The notes: a model not told the origin generated them from the letters alone. 64,000 bases of DNA from Zanthoxylum bungeanum (GCA_019454045.1 SKCR01036775.1:186001-250000); one strand, 5' to 3'; shown: positions 12,252 through 23,050, counted from the first letter of the stretch. Numbers and translations: made by a program.

Positions 12252-12566
12252 GAGAAACAGTTCCACCAGCTCAAAGAATTGGAGGAATTTCACATTCAGC
12301 CTTTTGAGAATGCCAAACTGTACAAAGAAAATGCCAAGAAGAGACGTGATGAGAAGTTAGTGTGCATACAAATAGAACCAGGGCAGAGGGTACTATTAAA
12401 CAAATCAAGGTTGAAACTCCTTCCATGGAAGCCAAAATAACGGTGGTCAGGTCCATTCTTAATCACCAAAGTTTTACCAGATAAAGCTGTTGAGTTACAT
12501 GATCCTGACTCCAACAAAACATTCAAGCTTAAAAACAAGCGTGTCAAGCACTACTGGGGAGAATGA
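12252..12566 (+). pseudogene. integrase C-terminal remnant of the Athila-like element
   Basis: Reads QLKELEEFHIQPFENAKLYK, then EPGQRVLLNKSRLKLLP, RWSGPFLITKVLPDKAVEL and a final KHYWGE before the stop at 12564-12566. These are the end of the integrase and its C-terminal domain in Athila-type gypsy elements. One in-frame stop lies at 12438-12440. The zinc-binding and DDE parts are missing, so a deletion joined protease to integrase end. The sequence after it (about 12650-12672) contains GGGAGGCAACCC, a usual spacer before the env-like region in this lineage. Confidence 0.85.
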
Positions 12567-12751
12567 ATTGAGCGACAAAAAGAAAGTGTCACACTTTCAT
12601 ATCCAGCCTAACGTTCGAGAAGTCATGTCTAGCTGACGACTCTAAACTTTGCACTAGCAGGGAGGCAACCCATGCCATTTGTGTATATATTCAAGATTTG
12701 GTGTGTTTTATTTTTTGTGTGTTTCATTTGTGTAGGTAAAGTCATTTCAGG

Positions 12752-13299
12752 ATGGAAGACGTTCTCGTAAATCTTCACAAGCAATTTCCTTCTCTCCCTC
12801 GAAATATTCTGATGAAAGTCTACAAAGCTCGCATGGAACGGATGAGACTACTGATGATCAAAGGTATTCCAACTGACATTCATTGGATTATTGAAGCACG
12901 GGTCCGATTGGCAGGTGAGTCTTCTGAATCTTTTATTTCACATCTGCCTGGTTTAGGTAGAAGCACCTATGCTAAAAAGAGAAGAGGTAAAAGATGGGTG
13001 TTCACTATAAATGTGCTCGCATGACATGTAATACTCGTTGTCTTTCTTTAGGAATGGTGTCTGATAACCACGAAGATAAGATTAAATTCATTAGGGATGG
13101 ATTGAGTAAGGAGTCTTTGGATGACATATCTAAGACTCTTGAGACGCTTCCCAGTGGATATGTGCATCATGCAATTCACATGTTATATACACAATTCTGT
13201 AAAGAAAGACAACAGTTAAGTCTCGGGAATCTGACTCAAAAAGACCATGTTTGCCAATTTATAAGAAAATTGGATGGGAAGCTTGTCCCTGACGCATAG
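12752..13299 (+). pseudogene. unidentified ORF in the env-like position, possibly two exons
   Basis: I do not recognise this protein. ORF 12752-13024 starts MEDVLVNLHKQFPSLPRN and has a good donor-like GTGAGT at 12915. An acceptor-like TTTCTTTAG ends at 13051. Splicing there joins two open frames in phase and gives about 140 residues ending KLDGKLVPDA at 13299. The amino-acid mix looks protein-like and basic, with no signal peptide or membrane helix. 13380-13501 holds another short open stretch after an acceptor-like CCGACAG. It sits between the Athila spacer and the LOG copy, where an env-like gene would be. It may be captured host sequence or a divergent element gene. Confidence 0.4.
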
Positions 13300-13542
13300 A
13301 CATCAATCAAGCTGTTACTTTCTTGTAAATATTATATCTCTTTGTCTTTTCCTAATAATTGTGATTTATTTTTTTATTTTCTTTTATTTTCTCCGACAGG
13401 ATCCGGACTTTTTGACCTTTCACGATTTCTTATGTTTTGCTAATAATAGTCATTTGGACGATACTAGTGCTATTATTACTAACCCTTTTCAGGTGTTATA
13501 AATTCAACTCATCACTGCAATTTTTAAGGCATCCAGATAAAA

Positions 13543-14196
13543 ATGGAAGCCACTTCAAGAAAACGAGTTGTAAACATTTATGTCTTTTGTGGTACTAGTG
13601 TTGGTACTAAGCCACAATACGTAGCGGCAGCACAGGAATTGGGTCGAGTCGTAGCTGAAAGGAATATGCACCTAGTATATGGCGGTGGCAATCTTGGACT
13701 AATGGGGATCATTTCAAAGGCCGTACAGGATGGAGGGAGTCAAGTCTTGGGAATCATCCCAAAACCTTTGGCGGAAGCGAATTTGATAGGACCATCAAAC
13801 GGAGAGGAACTAATTGTGCCAGGTATGTCTGAACGACTGGTAGAAATGATTAACCGTGCTGATGCTTTTATTGCTTTGCCAGGTGGCTTGGGCAGAATGG
13901 ATGAAATCTTTACAGTACTATCTTGGGCGAACCTGAACATACACCAGAAACTAATTGAACTATTCAACGCATATGGATTTTAAGATTTTCTTTGTGTATT
14001 TCTTGATGATGCCCGAAGAAATTGGTTCGTGTCAAAACCTTTAAAAGAACTCCTCTTCACTGCCAGAACTGCCCAGGATTTAATTGACCAAATCTTAACC
14101 TTTGAACCACAAATTGACCTTATCCTTTCCAAGATAAACTGGTCGGATAATGATCGTGGTAAGAAGCGTCGGATAAATATGGATCTTAACCTTTAA
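13543..14196 (+). pseudogene. LOG: LOG-type cytokinin riboside 5'-monophosphate phosphoribohydrolase, retrocopy with one stop
   Basis: LOG enzymes release active cytokinin bases from their riboside monophosphates. The frame from ATG 13543 has 218 codons including TAA at 14194-14196, the usual LOG length. It is broken only by TAA at 13981-13983 (codon 147), where LOG proteins usually have a second aromatic residue after YG[FY]. Recognisable parts are VFCGTSVGTKPQY, the LVYGGGNLGLMG nucleotide-binding loop, the ERLVEM arginine region and the PGGxGTxxE motif as PGGLGRMDE. The usual threonine of that motif is arginine here; the glutamate is kept. Plant LOG genes usually have several introns, and this copy has none, so it probably came from mRNA. 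Activity is doubtful because of the stop and the altered motif. Confidence 0.9.
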
Positions 14197-15540
14197 TTTT
14201 CATTTTAGATGTAAAATTTCAGCTAACCAGGTACTGTCTTCTAAACTCATCTTCTACTTTTTAAGAAATTGGGAACAATGTCTCATTTATGTTTGGGGGG
14301 GGGGGGGGGGGGAGGAATAGTTGAGTAGTATCTGGGGAATAGTTGTCTAGTATCTTATTTTTATTATGTTATTTTTTAGTCTGAAATTTTCGAAAAAACT
14401 CAAAAATTGAAAAAAAAAATTTACAAAAATTAAAAATTATTTTATTTTTGTGTTTTTAATTTGATTAATCAGGTGAAATTGGTGTAAAAGATAGTTGTGT
14501 AAGGAATTTCCATTCCTGAGACGTATCTCAACCTATTTCGTAACAAGTTAATTTTTGTTATTTCTTTTTGAATTATTTATTTGTAAATTCTCCATAAAAC
14601 TGACTAAACTGAATCTTCATATGCTAAGTTGACAGGTATTATCAACATACATGGTAACATACGGACATGAGTTATAATTTAAAAGTTTGTAATATTCAGT
14701 GTTCTAGTTTAATTGGAGGAAGCATCTAAGAAAGCGATGGGATAAAAAAAAGTAAGAAAAAGAAAAAAGGCATCTGAGATCCGAGTAATTAAGTCCGTAG
14801 GGGTATTTTAATACCTAGTGCCCTAAAACCAACTGGTTTGGGAGTCACTGGCCCAAATTTAGCTACATGGATCAAAGATGTTAGAAAAAATATATATATC
14901 TGAAGTCCGAGTAATTAAGTCTGTAGGGGTGTCTTAACACCTGGTGCCCTAAAGCCAACTGGTTTGGGAGTCACTAGCCTAAAGCTCGCTACATGGACGG
15001 AAGATATTGTATATAAAAAAATTCGGAAAATTCAGAAAAATATTCCATTGCTTAACAAAATGTGTGAATTCTGATATAACTTTAGGAAAAAAATATTTCT
15101 CTCTTTTCAACTACACTTGTGACTATTGTGGGGAAAAATGAATTGCTTAATATTTTGTTGGCTGTGTGTATGAAGAATGGTAAAAATAATTGGAGAATTT
15201 ACTTATTCGGTAATTTAGAAAGAAATAAAAAGTTATTAACTTGGAATAGAAGTTTCACTTGTTTAGTCACTAATTTGTTTATTCTATTTTCTCTTGTCTT
15301 TTTATTTTTGTGTGCATTAGTTTTACTATCTTTTTACTTATATCAAACGTTTGTGGGTATCGTTGTTGTAAGCCCTCATGAGACTACAACTCGTCCATTA
15401 GGGACATCTAGGGGTTTAAAGGCTTGTTGCATAAGCTAAATGTAATTGTGATCCCTAGGAAAGTGGCTTAGCTTAATTTTACTTTAAAGAAGTTTATGTT
15501 ATTTTATTTTGCTGTTTTGCTCGAGGACTAGCAAAATGTT
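14197..15540 (+). other. 3' untranslated region of the Athila-like element
   Basis: AT-rich, with an uninterrupted run of 18 G at 14295-14312 and a ~126-bp tandem duplication at 14772-15022. Text near 15340-15480 (CCCTCATGAGACTACAACTC, GGTTTAAAGGCTTG) is the conserved 3' part of such elements in front of the GCTCGAGGAC block (15519-15528). The ORF at 15119-15439 has a hydrophobic stretch but overlaps this conserved non-coding block, so I do not call it a gene. Confidence 0.65.
14772..15022 (+). repeat. two tandem ~126-bp units
   Basis: Units start at 14772 and 14898. Each holds CCGAGTAATTAAGTC, GTGCCCTAAA and CCAACTGGTTTGGGAGTCAC. The second unit differs by scattered substitutions, so the duplication is not recent. 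Confidence 0.85.
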
Positions 15541-15553
15541 AGGTTTGGGGGTG
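15541..15553 (+). other. polypurine tract of the Athila-like element
   Basis: AGGTTTGGGGGTG directly precedes the 3' LTR start TGATGAG. This tract is the usual form in Athila-lineage elements. Confidence 0.85.
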
Positions 15554-17784
15554 TGATGAGTGGTAAATGTATGACTATTTCCCACTCATTTGACCTAATA
15601 TTTTATATAGTTTCTTGAGTTTTGTGAATATTGTGATGTATTTTGTGTTATTTTGTAGATAAATAAAGTTTCAGGACTCTCAAGAGGTGATTCAGGGCCA
15701 AAACAGAGAAAAAAGACAAAAAAGGCAAAATGGTCATTTCGTGCATCGCGACATGAACGGCGCATCGCGACCGCTAACGTGCGCCGAAGCTTGCTAACAT
15801 GCGCCGGGAACACATGTCAAAATCTAAGAATTTTGCTAAAATATGCCGAATGCTAACGTGCGCCTGCCACGTGTCATCATCACAGCAATATTGCTAACGT
15901 GCGTCATGTCACGTGTCACCATCACATGCAACCGACAATCACCATCGCCATGTGTCGTTTACGTGTCATCCACGTGTTAGCCACGTGGTGTCAACATCAG
16001 TCACACACCGAGTCAGCTTGCCACGTGTCAGCCATGTCATCATCATCCAATCATCTTGTTCCACGTGTCATCATCACATGCTGCCGACAATCCACATCGC
16101 CACGTCATCGCCACACCATCACAATTATTGAGTTAATCATCCAAATCTGTCACGTGTCAGCATTCTTTTGGGCCGACAGATTCCTCATCGCCACGTCAGC
16201 AAATAAGAGATCAAAGCATCCAATCAGCGCGTGCCATGTCAGCGCATCGGGATGCGCAAGGCTGTCGCGTCGCGACGTGTGGTACCAAAAAAAGTCTATA
16301 AATTGAGGGCGAATTTTCAGATTTGAATTTATACCTTCTTCTATGTAATTCCTTAAGAATACTAATAAGATTGTATCTTGCTTGTTTATTTACAGCTTTC
16401 AGTATTTAATTTCAGCTTTCGCACTTTCTTTTCTTTACTTTTCAGTCTTTACTTTCTGCAATTTACTTTTACGCACAGTACTTTCCTTTCTTTACTTTTC
16501 AACAATTTACTTTTCAGTAATGTGGAGGTAACTCCCCTTACTAGGGTAAAAGGTAAAACTTTTATTACTAATATTTAGATAATCTCCCTTAAATATAATA
16601 TATAAACTAGTTAAAACATGACTTAATGAGGATATCGCTTTATGGTTGGTTGGTAAATATTGAAATTGGTTTTAACCTGACTAAACTGGATACCGCCTCA
16701 TTGGTCGGTTGGTAATTAATTATTAATTTGACTTAACCTGGATACCGCTTATATGGCTGGTTGGTAATTATCATGCAAAGTTAATTTATTATATTAAGAG
16801 AGATATCTAAAATAGAAGTAATAAAAGTGGATCATTTTACCTCAGCATTTTCTTTTATTGTACTTTTACTTTATTTACATTTCAGCAATTTACTTTCAGC
16901 ATTTACTTTTCAGCAATATACTTTCAGCATTTACTTTTCAGCATTTACTTTTCAGTATTTAATTTTCAGCATTTACTTTCTGTCATTTACTTTTCAGTAT
17001 TTAATTTCCAGTAATTTACTTTATGTCTTTTATTTTATTTAAGCTTTTACTACCCGTAAATATGTGTCATAACTAAGTCAGTTATCTGGGGTTGTGATGA
17101 ATTCCAATATCACTGGTTAATAAGAGATTAATTTATTGTTTAGGTAATATAAAGGTTTATTTATTAAGTCTTAAACTTAATGTTTCTTGTTAACTGGTCA
17201 TTAATAATTGATCAGGTAAACTTAAAATGAACTTGGAAAATGGGTTTTAGGTTAAAGATCTTAGACTTAATAACCCACGATCTTCCTTGAGGATAGATAA
17301 CCCTTTAATAGATTTCCTTACAGGATATGAATATACCTGTTGGGCGGGGGTAGCCATAATTGGAACTTGCACTTAATGAATTTAGGTAACCTCGTTGACA
17401 TAGGAATATGATTAATTGGGTTACACTGGTATTTGTATTTGACCATCGGAAGAGGCTTTTACATAATTTCATGTTCCAGGTTAATTAACCAATATAATAC
17501 ACAAACGTATAATAACCACTTCATCTTTTAAAAGATATTAGAAAGATTCACAACCTTGGATAGTTTTATAAATTTGAATTTTCTTCAATCTATTTTGGAG
17601 CAATTTTATTTACTTGTTTTAATTTTAAAATCACCACCCAATCAAACAATCAATCCATTAGATACTCGTAAACATTTGGCTTCATAAATTAATAGCTTAG
17701 GTATTAAGTCCTCGTGGGATTGATACATTTTATACTACTTGAGCGATACGTGCGCTTGCGTTAGGTGAGTGATTTCACCGATCA
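15554..17784 (+). repeat. 3' LTR of the Athila-like element
   Basis: Starts TGATGAGTGGTAAATG and matches the 5' LTR. It contains seven CACGTG boxes between 15868 and 16156 and a TATA box at 16296-16303. It holds 191 bases (15969-16159) absent from the 5' LTR and bounded by ACGTGTCA on both sides. It also has an extra ~45 bases near 17265-17310. The last part after 17760 diverges from the 5' LTR end, so the border at 17784 (CCGATCA) is a best estimate. Confidence 0.85.
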
Positions 17785-18304
17785 CCTACCTAGACGTTGA
17801 TGCCACTGGGACCAGACGAAGGTCATACTATGTCAAATAAAAATTCGGGATATTCCTCAATCGACCAGACCTGTTAATGGTCCGAGAGTCTTTGGTCGGC
17901 TGGACCAAATGATGAATATGGAATTAATCCGACTTGATGAATGTCAAGTAATCAGTTGGCCAACTGACTAGACCTAAAGGAAGTCCAGTGGAATCTTCTA
18001 TGTCGTTTGGACCAGATGAATGTCTATGATAATCTTCAGTCGACCAGATCTGCTGAAGGTCTGGGGGAGTCTTCAGTCGACTGGACCAAATGAAGGTTCG
18101 GGGGAGTCTTCAGTCGACTAGACCTGCTGAAGGTCCGAGGCAATCTTCAGTCGACTGGACTTGCTGAAGAAGCGGCTTAGGCAGATGAGATCGACCATGA
18201 AAATTTGTCTGCTCTCCTCAAATTAATCGGGAATTTTTCTCCCAAAAATCCGGATCCGAATAGCTCTTGAATCATTCACGCACACTGCTTACAGACTTGC
18301 GACT
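17785..18304. repeat. unassigned stretch with 37-bp tandem repeats
   Basis: Units with CTTCAGTCGAC start at 18034, 18071, 18108 and 18145, a 37-bp period. More diverged relatives (TCGACCAGACC, GGTCGGCTGGACC) reach back to about 17858. Each unit includes CTTCAG and CTGAAG, which can pair. It lies between the Athila-like element and the second D-LTR copy and may be part of the D LTR lost from the left copy. There is no coding region. Confidence 0.6.
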
Positions 18305-19115
18305 GTCCGACTCCCATGCATTATCGTCAACCAGCCACGCACCTTGTCCGTTGATCAAGCCTTTGATCATGCGCCACACTTGTTCGTCAACCAGTCACAC
18401 ACATCAGCCTTACCCAGATTCATTCACACTGCCAAGTCTCGCATTATTCATCAACATGCACCAAACAGCCCCATGAATTATAATCCATGAGCATTGCCTG
18501 AGATTGGTAGTTTGCATATGACCATTCGGCTTCTTGATCCATGAAAAACACAAACAAAGTTGACGTTGCTTCATTGATCATGATGCACAACACTTTGTAT
18601 TTTGTGACTGTTTAACTTCCACGCATAATGCATTCAGCATGGGCTGATTATTATTGTTAACTCCAATAAGAAAATTTCAGTGGCATGTGATATTGGTGTG
18701 TGTGCATTGAACGCCACTCACATGCAATTGCTTCTATAAAATTGGGTTCCCACTTACATGAACAAATTCCTTCGTCTAATTTAATCAGCATGTATGTACC
18801 GCTTTGATGATCAAATCAGATGATAATAAATTGCCGTGAGATAAGTGATAAGGGAGTTAATATTTGGTACAACAGATGTATGGGTGACGTGGTACCACTA
18901 GTGAATTAGAAAATGACATGTATAATTTAATACCTATTTTTTAGTTGTTTTTTTAATTTTTTAACACATGTGGCAATGGATGATTGGCTTGTTGCATGGA
19001 TGATGTGGTACCTCTGTTACACCAAAGATTTTCTCGTGATAAGGATCGGGTCTACCACTTGATCTTCCGTGTTATGACTCACCACCAAAAATCTGTGAGG
19101 GTGGGCTCGAGGGAA
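18305..19115 (-). mobile_element. second copy of the outer part of the D-type LTR
   Basis: From CCGACTCCCATGCATTATCG to GAGGGTGGGCTCGAG it matches 512-1130 closely, except for a 182-bp insertion (18854-19035). It could be the rest of copia D's own 5' LTR, separated from its first bases by the Athila-like element. The match stops abruptly at about 19115, where copia C leader sequence begins, so a deletion or recombination joint lies there. Confidence 0.7.
18854..19035. mobile_element. 182-bp MITE with 9-bp target duplication (Mutator-like)
   Basis: The undisturbed copy at about 1045-1055 has one GTGATAAGG. Here GTGATAAGG occurs at 18845-18853 and again at 19036-19044, with 182 bases between. 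The insert ends are inverted: left GAGTTAATATTTGGTACAAC and right, reverse-complemented, GAGAAAATCTTTGGTGTAAC. A 9-bp duplication and imperfect terminal repeats starting with G fit Mutator-like MITEs. It has no coding capacity. Confidence 0.85.
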
Positions 19116-19321
19116 AATTATTTACATCCATATTGACGAGACGGACCATATAGTGTACAATACACTCACAGAAAAAATAAAGTCTTATTATAGGGATTTT
19201 CAAGTATTGTCAAACCGTTAAAATAATTGATCCATCAATTAACTTTAAGCATGTGTAAAATAAATTGAATTAAATATCAAATATTTAAAGCATGGAAAAA
19301 TATTTTAGATGTGGAATCAGA
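19116..19321 (-). other. leader fragment of copia element C
   Basis: AT-rich sequence next to the primer site at 19322. It is only about 200 bases long before the junction with the D-type LTR, so gag and pol of this copy are missing. No ORF of note. Confidence 0.55.
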
Positions 19322-19334
19322 CGCTCTGATACCA
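19322..19334 (-). other. primer-binding site of copia C, initiator tRNA-Met type
   Basis: Minus-strand TGGTATCAGAGCG is the usual copia primer site, followed on the minus strand by TCTGATTCC. It lies six bases from the LTR end at 19341. Confidence 0.88.
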
Positions 19335-21019
19335 TTTTATTGGGGTAAGCGCAGCGGAGGCATGTTGAAAGGGCGAAAAAGATTTTTAAATATTTTAAAA
19401 TTTTTCAAGCAAATTTATTAATATCAAATATTTTTAATTCACCCAAAGTAGTTTAAATATATTATTTATTAATAATTAATAACATAATATATTTCGAAAC
19501 ACGACGAATTATTTTACAAAAATATTTTTCGACAAATACTACGCGTAACGGGCAAACGGTCAAACCGGTTGACCAATCGCCGATCTAGGCCAACCCGGTC
19601 ACTTGGGTAGTGACCGGTCAGCCCTTGAGCTGCCCAAACAGTGGCCAGTTCACTGTTTGGACAGCTGTGACGCTGCGAGCCCATTTCGACGTAATTTTCG
19701 CCGTTTTCTCGCGTTTTCAACCTGGAAAAATTTCCGTAATTAATCCCCCACCTAATACACATACAAAATCATCCAAATAACATATTTTTCCTTAGGAAAT
19801 ATTCTGTTTTAAAGTATAAAACTAGATCTGATCCAATAAATTATTTTTCTAATTTCCATGCCAATATTCAATTTATTCAAAAAATTAATCCTGTTAATTT
19901 ACACCAAAATTAATCACCACAATATAAAGCTCAAAGAACAATTCTAGGCATTATTTGAGTGGCAATAATCACTCTAGAATAGCAATTATAATTTTGAGAT
20001 TAATTCACTAATTAATCCTTACACATGCTTGACAAAAGAAAATTATTAAGGTTAATCAAACAACCAACACCAAGTTTTTGAATCAAATATATATCCAAGA
20101 TACATATGTAATTAAAACATGCAATATACATATCCCATACATATTTACATGCTCAAGAAACAAAAACCAAGAAAATAGAAATTATGAACTTAATATTACC
20201 TTAATTCAAGTTCCAAATTCTTCAATTTTCTTCTTCTTGGTGTTGATTACTAGTTTTAAACCCTAACCCATTTTTCTTTTGTTCTCAACTCATGAGAAAA
20301 AAATGGCCAAGCCAAAACAAAATGAGAAAACAATTTTCCTTTTATATTTTTCTCAAATTGCCGAAAAAGGGAGCAATTTTTAGTCAAAAAATAACAATAT
20401 ATTTTGGCAAATACTTTGACACATAATTGATTTTATCCAAAATGAAATAATTATTTTGATATTCTCTTAATAAATCCATTTATCAAAATGGCATGGATTA
20501 GCCCATTAAAATTGGCCAAATAATTAAGAATATTCCAAATAATATTCTTAACCAAAATAAATCAAATAACAATTAATTTATTTATTTAATATGCATGTGT
20601 AAATTATGAATAATCTAAATTATCCATAATTAATTACCCAAGTGCTCAACGAGTACACTTAATATTGTGGGACTCTCTAGGTTCAAGTTTATCTGTCACG
20701 GAAATCATTTCCTTGTCCGTAATTTATCCACTCACAAATCACGACGACCACAGATAATCAAATTGAACCATTCAAGTCGAAGTCATTGCATATATATAAT
20801 CCCTATGTCATAGGTTATCTGAATTATTCTGAAGATATAAAATAAACGTCAAATCTCCGCTATGAACATATCATGTGTCGCGACATAATTATGATTCTTA
20901 AATAAATATTCAGAACTTGTTTCCAAATCTTACCTCGGCCAAGGATTTCAAAGAATCACAAATTGGATACCTAAATCTCCTACATAGGAATGACAGATCC
21001 TCTCTGGATACATCACAGA

Positions 21020-23050
21020 TGTTGGACAATTATGACCCATAGCGTCACTATTTGTACAGATCATGGTGTTGTTGTACAAATTAACTGTGTGACAAAGGAG
21101 ATTGCACTCTTATCATTTGTGATTAGATCACCTAGATATATAAATGATATGAGGTCCTTATGATTTGTTCCTGGATTGAGAATGATATGAGACAGTATCA
21201 ATCCACGAAGGATAAATCATTAAATATCCCTAGTTAGAGTATTATCGAGATTGGACATCGATAAATACGTAAAAGACTAGTATTACACTTGTGCGTGTTG
21301 TGAGAGCACAAACGACATAGTTCTCATATATTTGGGTATAGGATACTCATGCAAGTGTAATAGGAGGTTGTGTTTTATCGATGGTACTGGAAACAGCTTC
21401 CCTCTGGATAGACGCCCTCGGAATTCCATTAGTAGTATGACTATGTGTCTATGGAAGTCCGAAATTAGGGTAGGTGTATTTGGTCTTAACCTGAGACTTG
21501 CACCGCTAATACTTTCGACAATCAATATACTTTAGTTTTGGTCGTCCAGGGCTTTAACCGGTTTTTGTGTACGCCTCTTCTAGGTATATTGAGAATCGTA
21601 GTGTGTTGGGTGTGATGTCGACACGGAAGTGTCACTCCAGTCATATGGAGATGATGATCGCGTAGGGATACAGAACTGGTTCTCTAAAAAGGTTGCAACC
21701 GTCGGGATAATATGACTTGGTCATAATTATCCGATAATAAAGATACTAGTTGCTCGTAATCCGATATATGCTTCGTACGGGGTAGACACTGTACCAGCCA
21801 CAGGCCTTGCATGTGATCATCCCATACTGGATCGAAATACGCAATACTACGTATACTACGCCTGATATAGATCATTTATTCCTGTAAGGATATTTCTGGA
21901 GAATTGGGTAGGCATGGCGCTTTGCTAGAAGCCAACCTTGTCTTATAAATCGGTATAAATGTAGTACTAGGTACTTACGTGTTCGGATAGTCCGATGACC
22001 GAATTTACTACCAACATATCCGGGGATCTCATGGGTCGCTTCCCAAAGATTCACCGATGACGTATGACTCGCACTTTTAATTAATCTGGGATTAATTAGA
22101 TGAGAGAGAAAATTAATCTGGGATTAATTGCGGAGATATTTTATCTGGGATAAAATATCATTTAAAGAGAGATAACGATTAATTTGGAATTAATCGATTA
22201 AATTAATATATTCGATATATTAAACGAAATTGGATTTCGACGCGGAATTAAAATTAGATTTTAATTCGGGCGAACGAGTTAATTTAGAATTAATTCGTTA
22301 GTGACGTGAATAGTGATTTTGCTAGGCATAATCATTTAATTGCGTCGCAACGGAAAATTCATTAATTTGGAATTAGCGAACCCGAGCCCGGGATTATTTG
22401 CGAGCGCATTCGCATTTCGAATTCGAGTGCGGCACGCAAGTCAAATCAAGCGTCAAATCATTAGTCGCTTTGAGTGATGTGACAACTTGTCACTTGATTT
22501 GATTGATTGATGGATTGATTGATTGATGTTGGTGGTTGGCTTTAATGGCTTGACTTTTGGAAAGAGAAAATCAATTAATTAATTTTGGAAATTGATTTGT
22601 GTATTTAATACACAAAATAGCCAACAACCACACACACTCCTCTCTTCTTCACTTCTCTCTTCTTCACGCCCATGAAGGGCATTTTTTTTCTTCTGGTTTG
22701 GCAGTGAACTGCCGAGAGACAAGGAGAAAAATGGGAAGCCAAGTGCGATGATTTTACGACAAAATCATCAAGAGCTAGCACTCCGAGAGACATGCGAAGG
22801 TAGTAGGGAAGTCCACCCATGAGCCGGGAATCGTTTGACGAAGCTTGGAGCTTGACAAAGAACCTCCAATGGCCGAAAACAGTGGACTGCACACAGCCAC
22901 TGCCGTGACAAGTAGTGAGCATAATTTCAAGTTTTATTCGTTGACGCGTCGCTCAACCGATCGATGTGAGTATTCTGCAACTCCCTTAATTTGTATTCGC
23001 ACTTGTTTCTTGCTTGTTTAATGATCTTGGGACCTTAGCAAACTCCAAAA
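21020..23050 (+). repeat. 5' LTR of copia B1
   Basis: TGTTGGACAATT start, matching 28907, 58065 and 63261. The second half carries the hairpin series at 22079-22299. GATTGATT repeats follow at about 22499-22526. ORFs found here (for example 21283-21525 minus, 22605-22922 minus) recur in the 3' LTR only because the LTRs are copies. Confidence 0.92.
22079..22299. repeat. eight consecutive triloop hairpins, B1 5' LTR
   Basis: Eight inverted repeats with three-base loops occupy 221 bases. 22079-22097 and 22111-22129 have left arm AATTAATC and loop TGG. 22135-22159 has left arm GATATTTTATC and loop TGG. 22176-22196 has left arm CGATTAATT and loop TGG. 22203-22223 has left arm TTAATATAT and loop TCG. 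22225-22239 has left arm CGAAAT and loop TGG. 22245-22267 has left arm GAATTAAAAT and loop TAG. 22273-22299 has 12-bp arms, loop TAG and one G-T pair. All other arms are perfect. The series is kept at 29966-30184 and 59109-59325. Confidence 0.93.

Larger units (their letters stand above)
7814..17784 (+). mobile_element. non-autonomous Athila-like Ty3/gypsy element carrying a LOG copy
   Basis: Two direct LTRs (7814-9805 and 15554-17784) flank a tRNA-Asp primer site, gag, aspartic protease, an integrase C-terminal piece, the conserved GGGAGGCAACCC spacer, an unidentified ORF, a LOG coding sequence, a 3' untranslated region and a polypurine tract. Gag, the spacer, the primer site and the long LTR are typical of the Athila lineage. 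Reverse transcriptase, RNase H and the integrase catalytic core are absent, so movement would need proteins from another element. It is inserted 15 bases inside the 5' LTR of copia D. No target duplication is visible (GCTTT on the left, CCTAC on the right), and the last ~20 bases of the two LTRs differ, so the 3' border is uncertain by about 20 bases. Confidence 0.85.

Noticed and set aside
14295..14312. Run of 18 G, possible quadruplex or extra polypurine tract
   Set aside because: A single homopolymer is as well explained by slippage or sequencing; no second strand-start evidence.
15119..15439. ORF with a membrane-like segment near the Athila 3' end, possible env
   Set aside because: It overlaps the conserved non-coding 3' region and lacks env features such as a signal peptide or cysteine pattern.
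21283..21525. ORF repeated in both B1 LTRs and partly in B2
   Set aside because: Repeated because the LTRs are copies; frame lost in B2 and no protein features.
22499..22526. GATTGATT tandem repeat in the B LTR as a microsatellite of interest
   Set aside because: Short simple repeat shared by the LTR copies; nothing beyond slippage is suggested.
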